From Zopfochytrium polystomum (taxonomy: Eukaryota > Chytridiomycota > Chytridiomycetes > Chytridiales > Chytridiaceae): 64,000 nt of DNA. The position numbers were made by a program, and so were the translations under genes. Location of the stretch: the NCBI GenBank assembly GCA_025765615.1, contig JAIVFJ010000092.1, positions 186,001 through 250,000 of the forward strand, read 5' to 3'. Positions 45,905 to 56,524 of the stretch are shown in pieces. Position 1 is the first letter of the stretch. The number at the start of each line of letters is the position of its first letter. Under the pieces are notes generated by a model that ran no database searches, was not told the origin of the DNA, and worked only from the letters and a program-made list of their open reading frames with translations.

Positions 45905-46905
45905 TGTGAGACTGTGCTCTCTAACTCCTCACCTAGGGCTATAGGTGGAAACTAGAGCATGGACCTAAATACCAATCCTGACTAATGAAAAGGGGCAAAA
46001 GGTGGGTGTCTAGGGGCACTAGACAGGAAAGTGTATTTGGAGTCTTAAAAAGCCCAAGAAAAACACAAATAAATCTCTAACACAAAAGAGGGGTTTCTCA
46101 CACCAAAGCATGAAACAGACACAATCACAAAAGAAAGCATAATCCTCTGGTGCAAGACACAGAAGGGTTTCATCTGGGGCACAAGGCCAAAGCCAAGTTA
46201 GACCAGAGACAGAACCGACTGGATCGGTAAGACTGACTGAATCGGTAAGGGGAGTGACAAGCCACTACAACCCATCAAAAGAAACAACAAAAGAAATAAA
46301 CAACAAGTCAAACCCTGAGTTGGAGGGGGTTGGAGAGACAAAGGGCAGACACAAGGAACAGTTTGTGTGCAGAGGTGCCTGTTGAACCAAATCAGAACTG
46401 TTTTCCACTTAACAGAACGAGACACAACTTGTCTCACTCCAAGGAGAGTGTTCCAACTCAATCCAAGGAAGAGGGTGCAACCAGGGTGGGAGACAGTGGG
46501 ACTCTTCTTGTTTCATCCTACCAGGAGACAGACCTCTGCCTCGCCAAGCCAGAGAGAATAACCTGTCTTAGAAGCAAGGAAGGTCAATACCCACTCCCAC
46601 ACACAAGGAAGACACCAAAGACAACCACAGGTATTAGCATGAAAGGAAGAGGGTCTGAACCCAGTGAACCAGGCCCACCAAAGGCCAAAGAAACCATCAC
46701 CAGGGACAGGGAGGAATACCAGAGAGACCATACCACCACATAATACCTGACCAGCCAACTCATTCATATCACCTTGAGAGACCTGGATTTGAAGCGATGT
46801 ATTGACAGGAACCAGCGAGGCACTACCACAGTTTTACCCTCCCACCATCCATCATCAAGTAGCTCCTACCCCAGACCAGCCTAAACAGTATGTGCAGAGT
46901 GGTGA

Positions 46906-46975
46906 GGTGCACTGGGACTTGAACCCAGCACACTGCCATAGATGGCCAAGAGAACCAATTCTCCTGTCACACACC
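46906..46975 (-). pseudogene. tRNA-like segment
   Basis: A good T-arm (CTGGGTTCAAGTCCCAG) and a pairing acceptor (GGTGTG/TGCACC) are visible, but no proper anticodon arm. It is probably a tRNA relic or a SINE-type head. Confidence 0.4.
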
Positions 46976-47698
46976 AGGGGACTGCCACCCCCAGCTCATA
47001 CACACAGTCAGAGAAGGAATAAGGGCAGGCAAGAAGACTTCAGGTACAGGTTCTAAGGGGCAACAAGAATGGGGGGTGGGCTGCTTAAATAGGAGAGGGT
47101 TGGAATCAGCAGGGTGAAGGAAGAAGAAGGAAGGGAAAAAAGGGAAAAACATATACAAAAGAACAAAACAATAAATAAAACAACAAAGAAGAGAGAGGAG
47201 GAGTGAGTCACCAAACAATGGGGCTGAGCCATCAAACAAGGAAGACAGCTCAGAAAATCATGGAGCATTTCTTGGCATCAGCTGCCAAGAAAGATGGAGG
47301 AGATGGAGAGAGCTGGTTGGTGCAAAGAGGAAGACAGTCACTTACAGCCACAAAAGAAAAGAGAGACACACACAGAGACAACAAACAAACAAATAAATAA
47401 AAGATAAAACAGTAAAAACAGGAAAAACAGGATAAACTACTAATTGAAAAAATAAGTAAAAATCATCAATAAAGAAAGGAGAAAAAACCCTATGATCTCA
47501 TACCCTTTCATGAGGCCTTTCATCATGGTAGCTTATGTAGCAGCTCTGTGTTAGGTCTGTGTACACCTGGACTCTGTACTTCTACCCACTGAAGCACATC
47601 ATCCTAATCAAATTTCCAAAAGTGAGGGGGGCAAGGCTTAGTCATTGTGCAGAACTGAGCATTTCTGCATCATTCAGTTAGTGACTGCCAGCATGTGT

Positions 47699-47756
47699 CA
47701 AATTTAGCACCTTTCCCATTGAAGGGAGCGCTCTACACCACTGAGCTAGAGGGCCT
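47699..47756 (-). pseudogene. tRNA-like segment with A-box
   Basis: CTAGCTCAGTGGTGTAGAGC gives a D-arm and Pol III A-box. CTCCCTTCAATGGGAA resembles an anticodon arm with a shortened loop. The T-arm is lost. Confidence 0.4.
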
Positions 47757-48050
47757 CTGGCCAGTAGTGCAGAGTGGCCTGAGCCATTTGGCCTGCAACT
47801 TAGTGCGTAATAATAACATGAATAATATACATGGCCGCGGCTAAGAGACAGTCCAAATCTCAGTGGTTCGGCTTGCAGGGACAATAACAACCCATGAAAA
47901 TAATAAGAAATGGGTCCAGCCGTGTTACATCACTTTTGTGAAATGTTGTTTGGTCGAGTCAAATTGATAATCCTCACAAGTTATCAGTTAAAAAGCGGGG
48001 TATACTCTTTTTATTTGAGGTCGCAGGCTCAACAGCCTGTCGTCCTCACA

Positions 48051-49888
48051 TTCAGGTTAAACACACATGACACCAAGTCAGGCCTGTCAACAGCACTCTG
48101 CCCAGGAAGCAGGTTGCTTGTGATCTCTGCCCACATTGGATTGCAGGTGAAGGTAATGAAGAGAGTTGGCTTCCCATACTTTTGTGCAATGCTCATTGCA
48201 TCCTGGTACTGCTGCTGCATGAAGCGTGGGGACCCAGGGAAGCTGGATGGAAGGACTACCCGCTTCCCCACCTGAAGAGGGTTTGTCACATCCGACCTGA
48301 CAGCATCGTGCAGTCCATTATAATCTGCAGCCCTCAACTTTTTCTGGTTGTGGTGGATGAAATTCAGTCGGTTTGACTCCACACAAACATAGAGGTCCAC
48401 AATCAGCTGCTGAAAGAGTTTCCTGTACAGGTGTAAGTGAGAGCCCTCCCTGTACATGAGCCGGTAGCGGTAGTACTGGGACATTGTAACAGTGGTCTGC
48501 CTCCTAACCCTTCTCTCACCACCATTGCTGCCAGCATCGTCACCATCTGTCCCCAAATCAAAATCCTCCTCAGGATCTGCATCATCAGCTGCAGCACCAT
48601 AAGCATCCTCTGGAACGTCATCGTCAGAGTCAACATTGCTGTCACCCGCCAGGAACGTGACCACCCAGTCCATCCAGATCCTGTCCTGTCCTGTCCTGAT
48701 CCTGTCCAGTCTGTGGTGCAATTTTCGCAATGCCAAGCATCCAGCCTTGGTCACCGCAGGGAAAGATCAAAGGGTAGGCCAGTGGGAGGTAGCAGGGGTG
48801 TTCTGGAGGAATGTGAACCAATTTGCCATCCTGCCCCTGTACAACAATGCTTTGATAAGCACCTTCCTCCACTTCAGGGTCTGAAGGCAGGATTGCAGCA
48901 ATGACATCGCCAGTTGGAGCATTGTAGGTTGTCCTGGTAATGACTCCAGTGTGAGCAGAGGGTGAGCAAAACTGGATGCAAAAGCTTTCTGATGGATTGC
49001 GATGCAGACACTCTCCAGCCGTCTGATAAAGCCTGGCATATGGGTTGAACTGTGGCGGGGAAAGAGCAAAGAAGAAAAAAAGGGAGTCAACATCAGACTG
49101 TTGAAGAACCACAAACAGAAGAGGGAGAAACGTACCTCCAGCAATTCAGCCTGCAGCATCTCCACTATTTCTGGCATTGGGCGTAAGGAGCCAAATCCTC
49201 CACCAGCAACCGTCATTCTGGCGTTGAACTGCTGGGCAGAGTCATAAATGTACATCTGAGAGAACTTGGGGTGATCCTGGGGGTCGTTGCAAAAGTTGGA
49301 GATGCTGTGGTGAAGCTGTCCACTGATGGTGAAGACTGGAACACCTTGGCCGTGGCTGGTGATGTTTGCACCAACAGATGCAAACGCCATGAGGCTGTTG
49401 TAGTTGCGTGTGTTGGACAGGAACTCTTTGGACAGGCAGTCATTGCCCAGGAGAAGCTCACTGATGAAGGGAGTTGGGCCAGCCAACGGCAGCAGGGAGA
49501 CTTGACCACAACTGCAGCAGAGAGAAAACTTGGGGTTTTTTTTCGATGATCCGCTGGTCTGGTCTTGAATGAAAATGATCGCGTTACAGAGTGGACAGGC
49601 TGTCTGCATTGGACCAAGGAAGTGGCAGCGATGGTCCTTGTCAACATCTTTGCCCCGGATCTGAAGGTCAAAAATGCAAAAATTGGGGGTGTGTGATCAG
49701 GAGGGCATCACCAATACTGCAAGGCAAAAGAAAATGGACCTCACCTGATCAGCACAAAACTCCTGAGCCACTGTGGTCCCAAGCTGAGCAATTGTCTTTG
49801 GGCATCGACGGTCCCGCCTCGTTTGGTGGGTTCTTTGGCTGCAGGCAGGGCAGGGGATGTGGCCAGGACAATCTTCGCTCTGGTGGTC
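48051..49888 (-). pseudogene. Helitron N-terminal region
   Basis: The last zinc knuckles (CPGHIPCPACSQRTH, 49745-49888) are followed by an intron (49660-49744, GTGAGG...TTCAG), then CPLCNAIIF, CCSCGQVSLLPL, YNSLMAFASVGANI and MYIYDSAQQFNARM. A second intron (49053-49136, GTACGT...CACAG) precedes FNPYARLYQTAGECLHR. A CCTGT pentamer repeat (48681-48710) coincides with a frame change. The Helitron-like N domain follows (MSQYYRYRLMYREGSHLHL; PSSFPGSPRFMQQQYQDAM; LFITFTCNPMWAEI) up to the 2.1-kb insertion. Confidence 0.85.
48678..48713. repeat. (CCTGT)n pentamer repeat at a frame break
   Basis: A short CCTGT/ATCCTGTCC array inside the Helitron gene. The reading frame differs on its two sides, consistent with repeat-length slippage. 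Confidence 0.6.
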
Positions 49889-49890
49889 AA

Positions 49891-52393
49891 TTTTTTTTTT
49901 TTTATTTTTTTTTATTGTTCCAGCCCCAGAGGGGCTGGCGGGAAGAGAAAGAGCCATCAACGGTGAACCGTAATGGACTACGTCCAGGTATCACCTCAGC
50001 AAACCCACCCCATGCGCTACGGACTTACAGGGTCGTCAGGCATCTCCACCGCACATAAAGCCACAATGATCAAAGGAGAAGGGGAAAACACAGAATCAAG
50101 AAAATAGAGAAGTGAGTCTGAAGGATGTCAGTGTAAGAGAGGGGAGCATCTGTGAAAGATCGGAGGGTTGGGATAAGTCAGATTAGGCCGCAGCCCGTGT
50201 CAAGATTGAGAAGGGCAACAGTGGCTCAGTGAACGTCAGGGGGCTCAGCAGGAGATGGGTGACGAGTGGCTCTTGCTTGTTGGCGTGAGGGGAGTTGCAT
50301 TGTGTGGTGAAGCCAGATAATGCCTGCAACAAGTTTTATGCGGCCGAGGTAGTGGTCAATCCATCTGGAGGAAGCCTTGGTGCGCAAAAGCCAGATGCCT
50401 GGGCAAGTGTCAGTGGAGTGCCGGCGACTACACGTGGTGCAGTGAGGTTGAGAGGGTTGTGAGGAGCTGTTACGAGTTCTGTGGGATGATGGAGTGGGAG
50501 GGAGGGAAGAGTTGATGTTTGGAGAAGACAGTGGGTGAGAGGCTGTGGAACGAGGGTGAGAGGCCTGGGAATTTGGTGGAGGGGATCTGCGGGGCTTGGA
50601 GCGCTTGTCAGAGGGCTTGATGGACTTTGATTTCTCCCAAGAGATAGTGTCGTCACAGCGGGGGATCCAAATAAGTCGATGGGCGTCAAGAAGGAGCTGA
50701 TGGAAAGCGGTGACAAGGGTTTTAAGGACAGAGGCAGCAGGGTTATCACGTGAGAATAAGGTGTCATAAAAGGATTGAGGGATGAAGCCACGAAGGAGGG
50801 AGGAAAAATTGATACAAGATTGATCATCAAAGAGAAATTCAGGGCGGGAGAGCCAGTAAATGGGATGGGCTTGGGGAGGAGAGCGACCATGAGGTGCAGG
50901 AGGAACAGAGGAGGAAAGAGTTTCAGCAAAGGTGTTGCGAATCATGGCAATGGCGTCAGCAGCTGCAGGGCATTGCCAGACATGCTCTGTGGTTTCCAGA
51001 GCGTGGTGGCATCGACGGCAGAGCCCATCAGGGTAGACTTGAGGGTGTCGTTGGTGTAGAACTTTTTGGGTGGGCAAAGTGTTGCTGAGGATTTGAAGTC
51101 GATACTTGCGACGAGCAGAGCCAGGGAGGGTGCCAAAGAGGGAAGAGGGTTTAATTCCAGAGTGGAGAACAAGAAATGTGGCTTCCCAATGAACTAGGTC
51201 AGGGTTGTGGGTGATGTGGGCAAAGGCTGAGGTGTTCAGAAGTGCAAAATGGTGAGAGAGACCTGTGAGGAGTCGCAGTTGTCGTCGAAGTTGGCCCAAG
51301 ATGGGGGTATTTGAGATGAAGGCAGTGGCTGGGAGGATCTGTTGTGAGAGGATTGGTAACAAAGTTGGGTCGGAAGTCAAGGGTACAGATGATGCCAGCT
51401 TGTCTGCTCGTTCGTTGCCAGCGTCGCCGTTGTGTCCACGAACCCAGGAAACTTGTGGAGGGGGGCCAATCCAAGACTGTAGAGTGGCTGCAACACATGC
51501 CCAAAGGGTGGGGTGGGAAGTGGTGTGCAAAAGACGATGGAGGGAATCAGAGAGAGGAGGTGTGTTGAGCTCGCTGTGTGGATGGGGACTAAAGGAGTTT
51601 GAGGGAAAGAGTTTCTCAAAGGTGTGAACCACTCCAAGATTGTCAAGTCGAAAAGTGAGGGGCAGGGAAAGCTTTGCAGTGATGGTGAGGGCAGCAAGGA
51701 GAGCAGCAATTTCAGCAGTTGTGGAAGAGGCAGAGAGTGGGGGGAGGGCAAAAGAAAATTCAAAGTTAAGCTCAAGGCAAACAACAGAGCCAGCCATGAA
51801 GCCCTCCTCGCGAAGGGAGCCATCGGTGTCAAAGGTCAAGGATGGGTGAGTATGGGCAAGGTCAGCAGGGAGAAGGGGCACGTCCATTGGTTGATAGCAG
51901 GGATTTGTGAAGGGAGCTGGATTGAAAGTGGAGTGGCGGGAGGTGAGGAGTGGGAAAGGTGTGGGTGTGAAAACGGTGGTGGGGGAAGGTGAGTTAACAA
52001 AGAAGATGGGCTGGGAGGGTCGAGTTGCAGTAGCAGTTGTGCGGCTGCTGATGGGGACTGTGTAGGTGGAGTGTGCAAGGGAAGTTGGATTGTAGGGAGA
52101 GATGTGCTTGCTGCAGGGGTAAGAGAATGGGGGGGAGCCAATGGGGCAGCCAAGGCATTGAACCAAGTGGAAATTGTGGGAGGAAGGGTGAAGGCGTTCA
52201 GGGAGCCTGGAGTAGTGATGAGAAAGGAGTTGGGGGTTTGGGAGTGTGTGAGTCCAGTTAACAATGCGGAAGAATTCCACTTGTGGTGGGGTCATCAGAC
52301 GGAAAAAACTGCCACGAGCAAGGGGGGGATGGTGAAGGGGATCCAAAGAAGATGGGTAAAAGGGATTGTAAAGAGGACCATCAGGAGGGCTGT
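49891..52393 (-). mobile_element. 5'-truncated LINE with 17-bp target duplication
   Basis: A non-LTR element on the minus strand with its A-rich tail at the left end (T-runs from 49891). The 17-bp direct repeat TTCGCTCTGGTGGTCAA flanks it (49874-49890 and 52394-52410). It encodes only the C-terminal part of ORF2, so it is truncated at its 5' end. Without it the Helitron zinc-knuckle frame is continuous. Confidence 0.95.
50226..52346 (-). CDS. LINE ORF2 C-terminal part with RNase H, about 706 aa
   Basis: After a Pro/Ser/Thr-rich segment, an RNase HI domain is complete by motif: FDTDGSL (Asp), AEIAALLAAL (Glu), RLDNLGVV (Asp) and RGHNGDAGNERADKLA (His/Asp). A Cys/His box typical of LINE C-termini follows (CRRCHHALETTEHVWQC), then a Ser/Pro-rich tail with THCTTC-like cysteines. 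The reverse transcriptase and endonuclease are absent because of 5' truncation, and no ATG is expected. The frame itself is intact, which suggests a recent insertion. Confidence 0.88.
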   Translation of the reverse strand: MDPLHHPPLARGSFFRLMTPPQVEFFRIVNWTHTLPNPQLLSHHYSRLPERLHPSSHNFHLVQCLGCPIGSPPFSYPCSKHISPYNPTSLAHSTYTVPISSRTTATATRPSQPIFFVNSPSPTTVFTPTPFPLLTSRHSTFNPAPFTNPCYQPMDVPLLPADLAHTHPSLTFDTDGSLREEGFMAGSVVCLELNFEFSFALPPLSASSTTAEIAALLAALTITAKLSLPLTFRLDNLGVVHTFEKLFPSNSFSPHPHSELNTPPLSDSLHRLLHTTSHPTLWACVAATLQSWIGPPPQVSWVRGHNGDAGNERADKLASSVPLTSDPTLLPILSQQILPATAFISNTPILGQLRRQLRLLTGLSHHFALLNTSAFAHITHNPDLVHWEATFLVLHSGIKPSSLFGTLPGSARRKYRLQILSNTLPTQKVLHQRHPQVYPDGLCRRCHHALETTEHVWQCPAAADAIAMIRNTFAETLSSSVPPAPHGRSPPQAHPIYWLSRPEFLFDDQSCINFSSLLRGFIPQSFYDTLFSRDNPAASVLKTLVTAFHQLLLDAHRLIWIPRCDDTISWEKSKSIKPSDKRSKPRRSPPPNSQASHPRSTASHPLSSPNINSSLPPTPSSHRTRNSSSQPSQPHCTTCSRRHSTDTCPGIWLLRTKASSRWIDHYLGRIKLVAGIIWLHHTMQLPSRQQARATRHPSPAEPPDVH

Positions 52394-52410
52394 TTCGCTC
52401 TGGTGGTCAA

Positions 52411-52920
52411 GGTGATCCATGCTACCACAGGCATCACACGGAAGGCGGTGGGGACAGTCAAGTGAATTGACAGACTCGTGGGATTCGGCAATGTCATCAG
52501 GCTCGTCATTGCCCACACAAGTGAGGCAAGGTCAAGGGCAAAGCCTTGAGCGCTCATGTAGGTGATTCCGAAGGCCGCATCTTGGGCATGGCTGGCGGTT
52601 CAGGCATTGAAGAGAGTTTGGGCCATGGTGACTGCAGCGTCCACAGGAGGTGCAGCCAGCAAAGTTAAGGCAGAGGGGGGAAGTTTGGTCAATATGATTG
52701 GTGAGTCCACACTCAGAGCAGCCAGGAAATTGGGGACAGAGCAGTGAGCCTTGATTTGCATGGTTCAACTGCCCACACGCCAAGCAGCCAGTGAAGTGGG
52801 GACAAAGAAGGGAATCTTGGTTTGCATGGTCCAACTGCCCACACACAGAGCAGCCAGGAAATTGGGGACAGTGAATCGAGTCTTGGTTTGCATGGGTGAC
52901 GAACCAACCCCCTGCTCCAC
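52411..52920 (-). pseudogene. Helitron zinc-knuckle array
   Basis: At least six CX2CX4HX6-7C units lie on the minus strand, spaced about 22 residues apart: CGQLDHANQDSLLC, CGQLNHANQGSLLC, CGLTNHIDQTSPLC, CGRCSHHGPNSLQC, CGLRNHLHERSRLC and CGSMDHLDHQSE at the LINE junction. The first ones are near-identical at DNA level (66-bp period). The gene's start is not visible. Confidence 0.8.
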
Positions 52921-53525
52921 TAATTGCAATTAGAAAATCAGTTTAGCCGCAAATCCTTGTTTTATTTATTATATAGATGGTAGTCCCACACACAGGCAAT
53001 CTGTCCCTGGATTGAAGGGAAAGTGGCATTCCACAATGAACATTGCGTGGCAGGCCATGTGGAGAGTGACCAATAAAGCTCATGGTGTTAGCCCCAAGCC
53101 ATTGACACACTGACAGACAAAGAAAGGACAGAAAGAGAGAAGTTGCAGTCTTTCAGCACAGCCGCACTGTCAAACCTGGAACCTCCAACAAACTGAGTGC
53201 TGCCCTTGCAGCATTTGGCTGCTCATGCAGCAACCCATTTGACTCTGGCACTGGCACTGCTTTTCCATGATTGGATACACTGTCTATCCTGGCACCTTCC
53301 TGTTGTTGCGTTGAGTTGCTTGAAGCTGCCTTGTCAGATGGGTTGGTCTGCCTCCAATGAGATGGTCTGAGTCACCCCACCCAAGCGAGAAAATAACCAA
53401 GGACTGCAGAGAGAGAGGGAGAGACAGAGACAGAGACAGAGAAACAGATAGAGAGATAAGGCAAGAGACAGTGCAACAGAGGGGAATATTTTGGCTCCTG
53501 TCCCCTGAGCCCCCCCTCAACCCCT
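52921..53525. other. Intergenic; Helitron 5' flank
   Basis: No gene seen. A GA-rich microsatellite lies at about 53408-53460. The Helitron 5' end may be in this stretch. Confidence 0.45.
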
Positions 53526-54096
53526 GTGTCAGGCAGAACTGACTGGCAAGCAGCAACAGGCACAAGACGGACCCGAACCTATTGTGACTGTCAGTTATTG
53601 TTCTCACAATGCTCTATGGGGAAAAATTGCCACAGGATTGAATTCAAAATGTCCAAAAATTAGTGGAAAGAATAGGAACAACTGCCACTTAGCTGCTTGC
53701 TTTGGGAAAGCAAACACCTTTGGCCCAACGGTGACAAGTGTTCCACACCCATTGAACAAGATATTTAAACATCTGCCTTTGTAGTCTGGACCACTGCAGA
53801 AATCTCCCAGGCGTGAGAGGGTGGAATCTTAACTATTAGACGACCTAGGATCTACGCAAAGCTCTTTCGTTTTAATCTTTGACCCTCCAAAATGACAAAC
53901 GCCCTGACTTTTTGATGATGTGGGTGTGGCAGGAATGTGTGGCAGAAAAAAGAGGTTACTAGTTTTTCTCTTTCTCTCCAAGTTGGGGAGATTATCCATT
54001 ACAGAGTTTTCTCTTTTCTCTCCAAGTTGGGGAGAAGGACTACCAACAAGCACACATCTCCACTTCATTCACTCCTTCCACTTGCCACTCAGAGTA
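53526..54096 (+). repeat. Diverged copia LTR copy
   Basis: It starts TGTCAGGCAGAACTGACTGG and matches the first 95 bp of the copia LTR. It matches again from about 53965 to 54096, where TCTCCAAGTTGGGGAGA occurs twice. The middle is unrelated or very diverged and includes a tRNA-Glu half. Confidence 0.75.
53804..53850 (-). pseudogene. tRNA-Glu 5'-half pseudogene (anticodon CTC)
   Basis: The acceptor 5' strand, D-arm and anticodon arm of a tRNA-Glu are recognisable (GTCGTCTAATAGTTAAGATTC, loop CTCTCAC), but the T-arm and 3' acceptor are missing. Compare the intact gene at 56205-56276. Confidence 0.6.
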
Positions 54097-54363
54097 AACT
54101 GTTTACACATGTGATAAAGCCTGTTGGTCAAGTCAAGTGGATGTGGCTGTGGGCGGTTGGGTTTGGTGCATTCTCGATTGCTTGTGTTTCCATGCACAAG
54201 TTCCCAGCTGGTGACCTTCCAATCCCTTCATGGTCTGCTCACTTCTCTCATTACCCCCCCTTGTCACTGGCAACAACAACTAGTGATTGCAGCAGTCTAT
54301 CAAGATTCTCCGCCTGAGTGGCTTCACACCATCCAAGTCCACAAGGTGGAATAAGATGCACAG

Positions 54364-54434
54364 GGGGCTTCCGGGACTTGAACCCGGGACCTCCTCCACC
54401 CTAAGAAGGAATCATACCCCTAGACCAAAGCCCC
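54364..54434 (-). tRNA. tRNA-Pro (AGG)
   Basis: 71 nt. Acceptor GGGGCTT/AAGCCCC pairs fully. The anticodon loop is TTAGGGT and the T-arm is CCCGGGTTCAAGTCCCGG. Confidence 0.93.
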
Positions 54435-54566
54435 ATGCTTTTTTCAGAAGTGCCTCAACCTCTCCGCTGCAACCTAGAAACTGGGTACTTGACTGTCAAT
54501 TAAGGCTGACACCATACCCACAGGCCATGAAAAGTCTACGATCTGCCCATTGCAGACGGACTGACA

Positions 54567-54639
54567 CGAGCGTGCCAGGGGTCGAACATGGAATCTCTTG
54601 ATTCGTAGTCAAGCGCGCTAACCATTTTGCCACACGCCC
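54567..54639 (-). tRNA. tRNA-Arg (ACG)
   Basis: 73 nt. Acceptor GGGCGTG/CACGCTC. Anticodon arm CTTGA-CTACGAA-TCAAG. The T-stem has one mismatch, so it may be slightly decayed. Confidence 0.88.
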
Positions 54640-55173
54640 ACATTAGTGCCTTTGGCTCGTATGATTGCATCACTATCTTAGGACTTCCAAACCCTATCAA
54701 CCTCTCAGCAATAAAATGCAATCACAGTTACCCCAATCCCATTCCCAAGATCTTCCGCAGTATAAAATACAGAGCCCCTGCTGCATCAGGGCCAGAGAAG
54801 CATAATCCAAGATCCTGATCAAGGGGGAATATCTGCATCCTCTTTAAAACACAGGCACATACAGATGAGGCAGATATGAGCTTGTTTTTTTTTTTTTTTT
54901 TTTTTTTTTGCTCAGATATGGGAGGATTCCCAGGCAAAATGGATATCCAGTACGTATGTTTTATTGCTGCACGCGTGGCATACAAGCTAACTTTGGCCAG
55001 GCCTCCCACATCTGCAAGGGCAGCTGCATTCTGGTGCTTTGGGGCTAACTGCACCCAACTAGCTGCATCCAAAAAGAGCAGATCTAACCTGCCACCCACA
55101 CAACTTTGATGCGCAACTAAGGCAATAACTGCAACAGAGGAGCCGAGCAAGGCTGGTTGCGCAACACTCTGTC

Positions 55174-55255
55174 CGACAACGGCAGGACTCGAACCTGCGC
55201 ACGGAAACCGTAACAGATTTCTAGTCTGTCGCCTTAACCGCTCGGCCACGTTGTC
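55174..55255 (-). tRNA. tRNA-Ser (AGA)
   Basis: 82 nt with a class II variable arm. Acceptor GACAACG/CGTTGTC. Anticodon loop CTAGAAA. T-arm GCAGGTTCGAGTCCTGC. Confidence 0.95.
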
Positions 55256-56204
55256 TGTGCCTCCTGGCCAATAGGCCACTTTCAATTGGTACTTACCAGT
55301 GCCCACTTGCAGGCAGCTCCAAACCTGGATGTGCAGCAGCAGCCTGATATTGCACTGATCCACAGACAACTTCAGTCCCTGGCTTTGGCTTGCCAATGGC
55401 CCAACACAAAATTTAAATCATCCAAAAAGGTGATTCTCCTGGTTTGTTTTCATGAAAAGAAATGGTGCCAAGTTGGAAAGCAGCCAGCTTGCCTAAGTGT
55501 GCTTGTGCTTTTTGTCAGTTTGGGAATTTTTAAGTGGCAGAGGAGAAAGGGGCGTCCAAAAATTTGAGCTCATAGAGAGCAGTCCCTGTCAGCTCAAGGA
55601 GGATTTCTGTTGCTGCATCACTGCTGCTTTGCCATTGCAGTTGCCACAACACTATTGCATCCTGCTTGATTGCCGCCCGCACACAGTGCTGCTTCCTCAC
55701 AGCCCAGCTGTCAATGCCCCACACTTTGTCCTCGACCTGTTCTCCAGAGGGATTGTCCTGGAGCGCCACGCTCCATGGTCTGCCAGGAGAAGTAGGAGAT
55801 TCTCACACCTATGCCAGAGAGTGCATGCAACAGGTCCAGATGAGACTGATTCAGAGGTGGCTTTACATTTCCTGCTTCTAAAGCAGGCACCTGAGTAAGG
55901 ATCCATGGGGCGTGCCTGGTGAAATACTGCAGAGGTGGGTTGATTGTGGGATGGACAGGGTCTGAAACCTTGCACCCAACAATCACTTTTCCTGTTTGTT
56001 CATTCACGTCAACTGGCTTGCGTGATGGAGTATTCAATTTCTAACAAAATCAGATCCTAGGAAAAAAGCACAGAAACAATTTGAAGTGACTTAGCAGAAA
56101 AAAAGGCAGCCAGTGGCAGTCAAGTGAAAGCCAAGCCAGTCCAGGACTGGAGTCTGAGCCTGGAAGTGGAAGCTCCTGTCCAGCAAGTGAAGTCCAACTG
56201 ATGG
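55256..56204. other. Spacer in the tRNA-rich stretch
   Basis: No gene or repeat was recognised. The short frames have no domain. Confidence 0.45.
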
Positions 56205-56276
56205 CTCCCAGACGGGGAATCGAACCCCGATCGCCGCCGTGAAAGGGCGGAATCTTGACCGTTAGACGATCTGGGA
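56205..56276 (-). tRNA. tRNA-Glu (TTC)
   Basis: 72 nt. Acceptor TCCCAGA/TCTGGGA, anticodon loop CTTTCAC, T-arm CGGGGTTCGATTCCCCG. Confidence 0.95.
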
Positions 56277-56409
56277 ATAGCAAAAGCTAACAAAACTTGC
56301 ATGCTGATTGCGTGGCATGAGGAGAATCCTCCAGCCATGTTCCACTAAAACAAGTGAGAAAACTGGTAGGCACACAGACAACACATGCAGTGCACCCACT
56401 TGTTTGAGG

Positions 56410-56524
56410 GCTCTGGTGGCTTAGTTGGTTAAAGCGTCGGTCTCATACATGACACACCTGGTTGCACAGGTGCTCCTCCACACAGTCATCCGAAGGTCGT
56501 GAGTTTCGACTCTCACCCAGAGCA
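56410..56524 (+). tRNA. tRNA-Met elongator (CAT) with 40-nt intron
   Basis: Exons 56410-56447 and 56488-56524. The intron (56448-56487) interrupts after position 37, the canonical site. Acceptor GCTCTGG/CCAGAGC. The anticodon loop is CTCATA plus A. The T-loop appears to have eight bases (TTTCGACT) instead of seven. Confidence 0.9.

Larger units (their letters stand above)
45905..48050. mobile_element. 2.1-kb insertion with TGTGAG...CTCACA ends and TTCA duplication
   Basis: The insert begins TGTGAG and ends CTCACA. It is bounded by TTCA at 45901-45904 and 48051-48054. Skipping it restores the Helitron frame through the VFNL/KLKSLL region. No long coding frame lies inside. The TG...CA ends fit either a large solo LTR or a non-autonomous element with very short inverted ends. 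It carries two degenerate tRNA-like segments on its minus strand. Confidence 0.8.
42902..52920 (-). mobile_element. Helitron, inactivated, with two nested insertions
   Basis: The minus-strand RepHel gene is spread over 10 kb. A zinc-knuckle array lies at 52411-52920 and 49745-49888. A Helitron N-terminal region lies at 48051-49659, HUH Rep at 44846-45904 and a Pif1-type helicase at 42902-44845. A LINE (49891-52393) splits the zinc array, and a 2.1-kb element (45905-48050) splits the Rep region. Several single-base frameshifts add to the damage. Element ends are not defined. Confidence 0.88.

Noticed and set aside
52890..52950. tRNA-like T-arm near the Helitron start
   Set aside because: No acceptor or anticodon arm could be paired.
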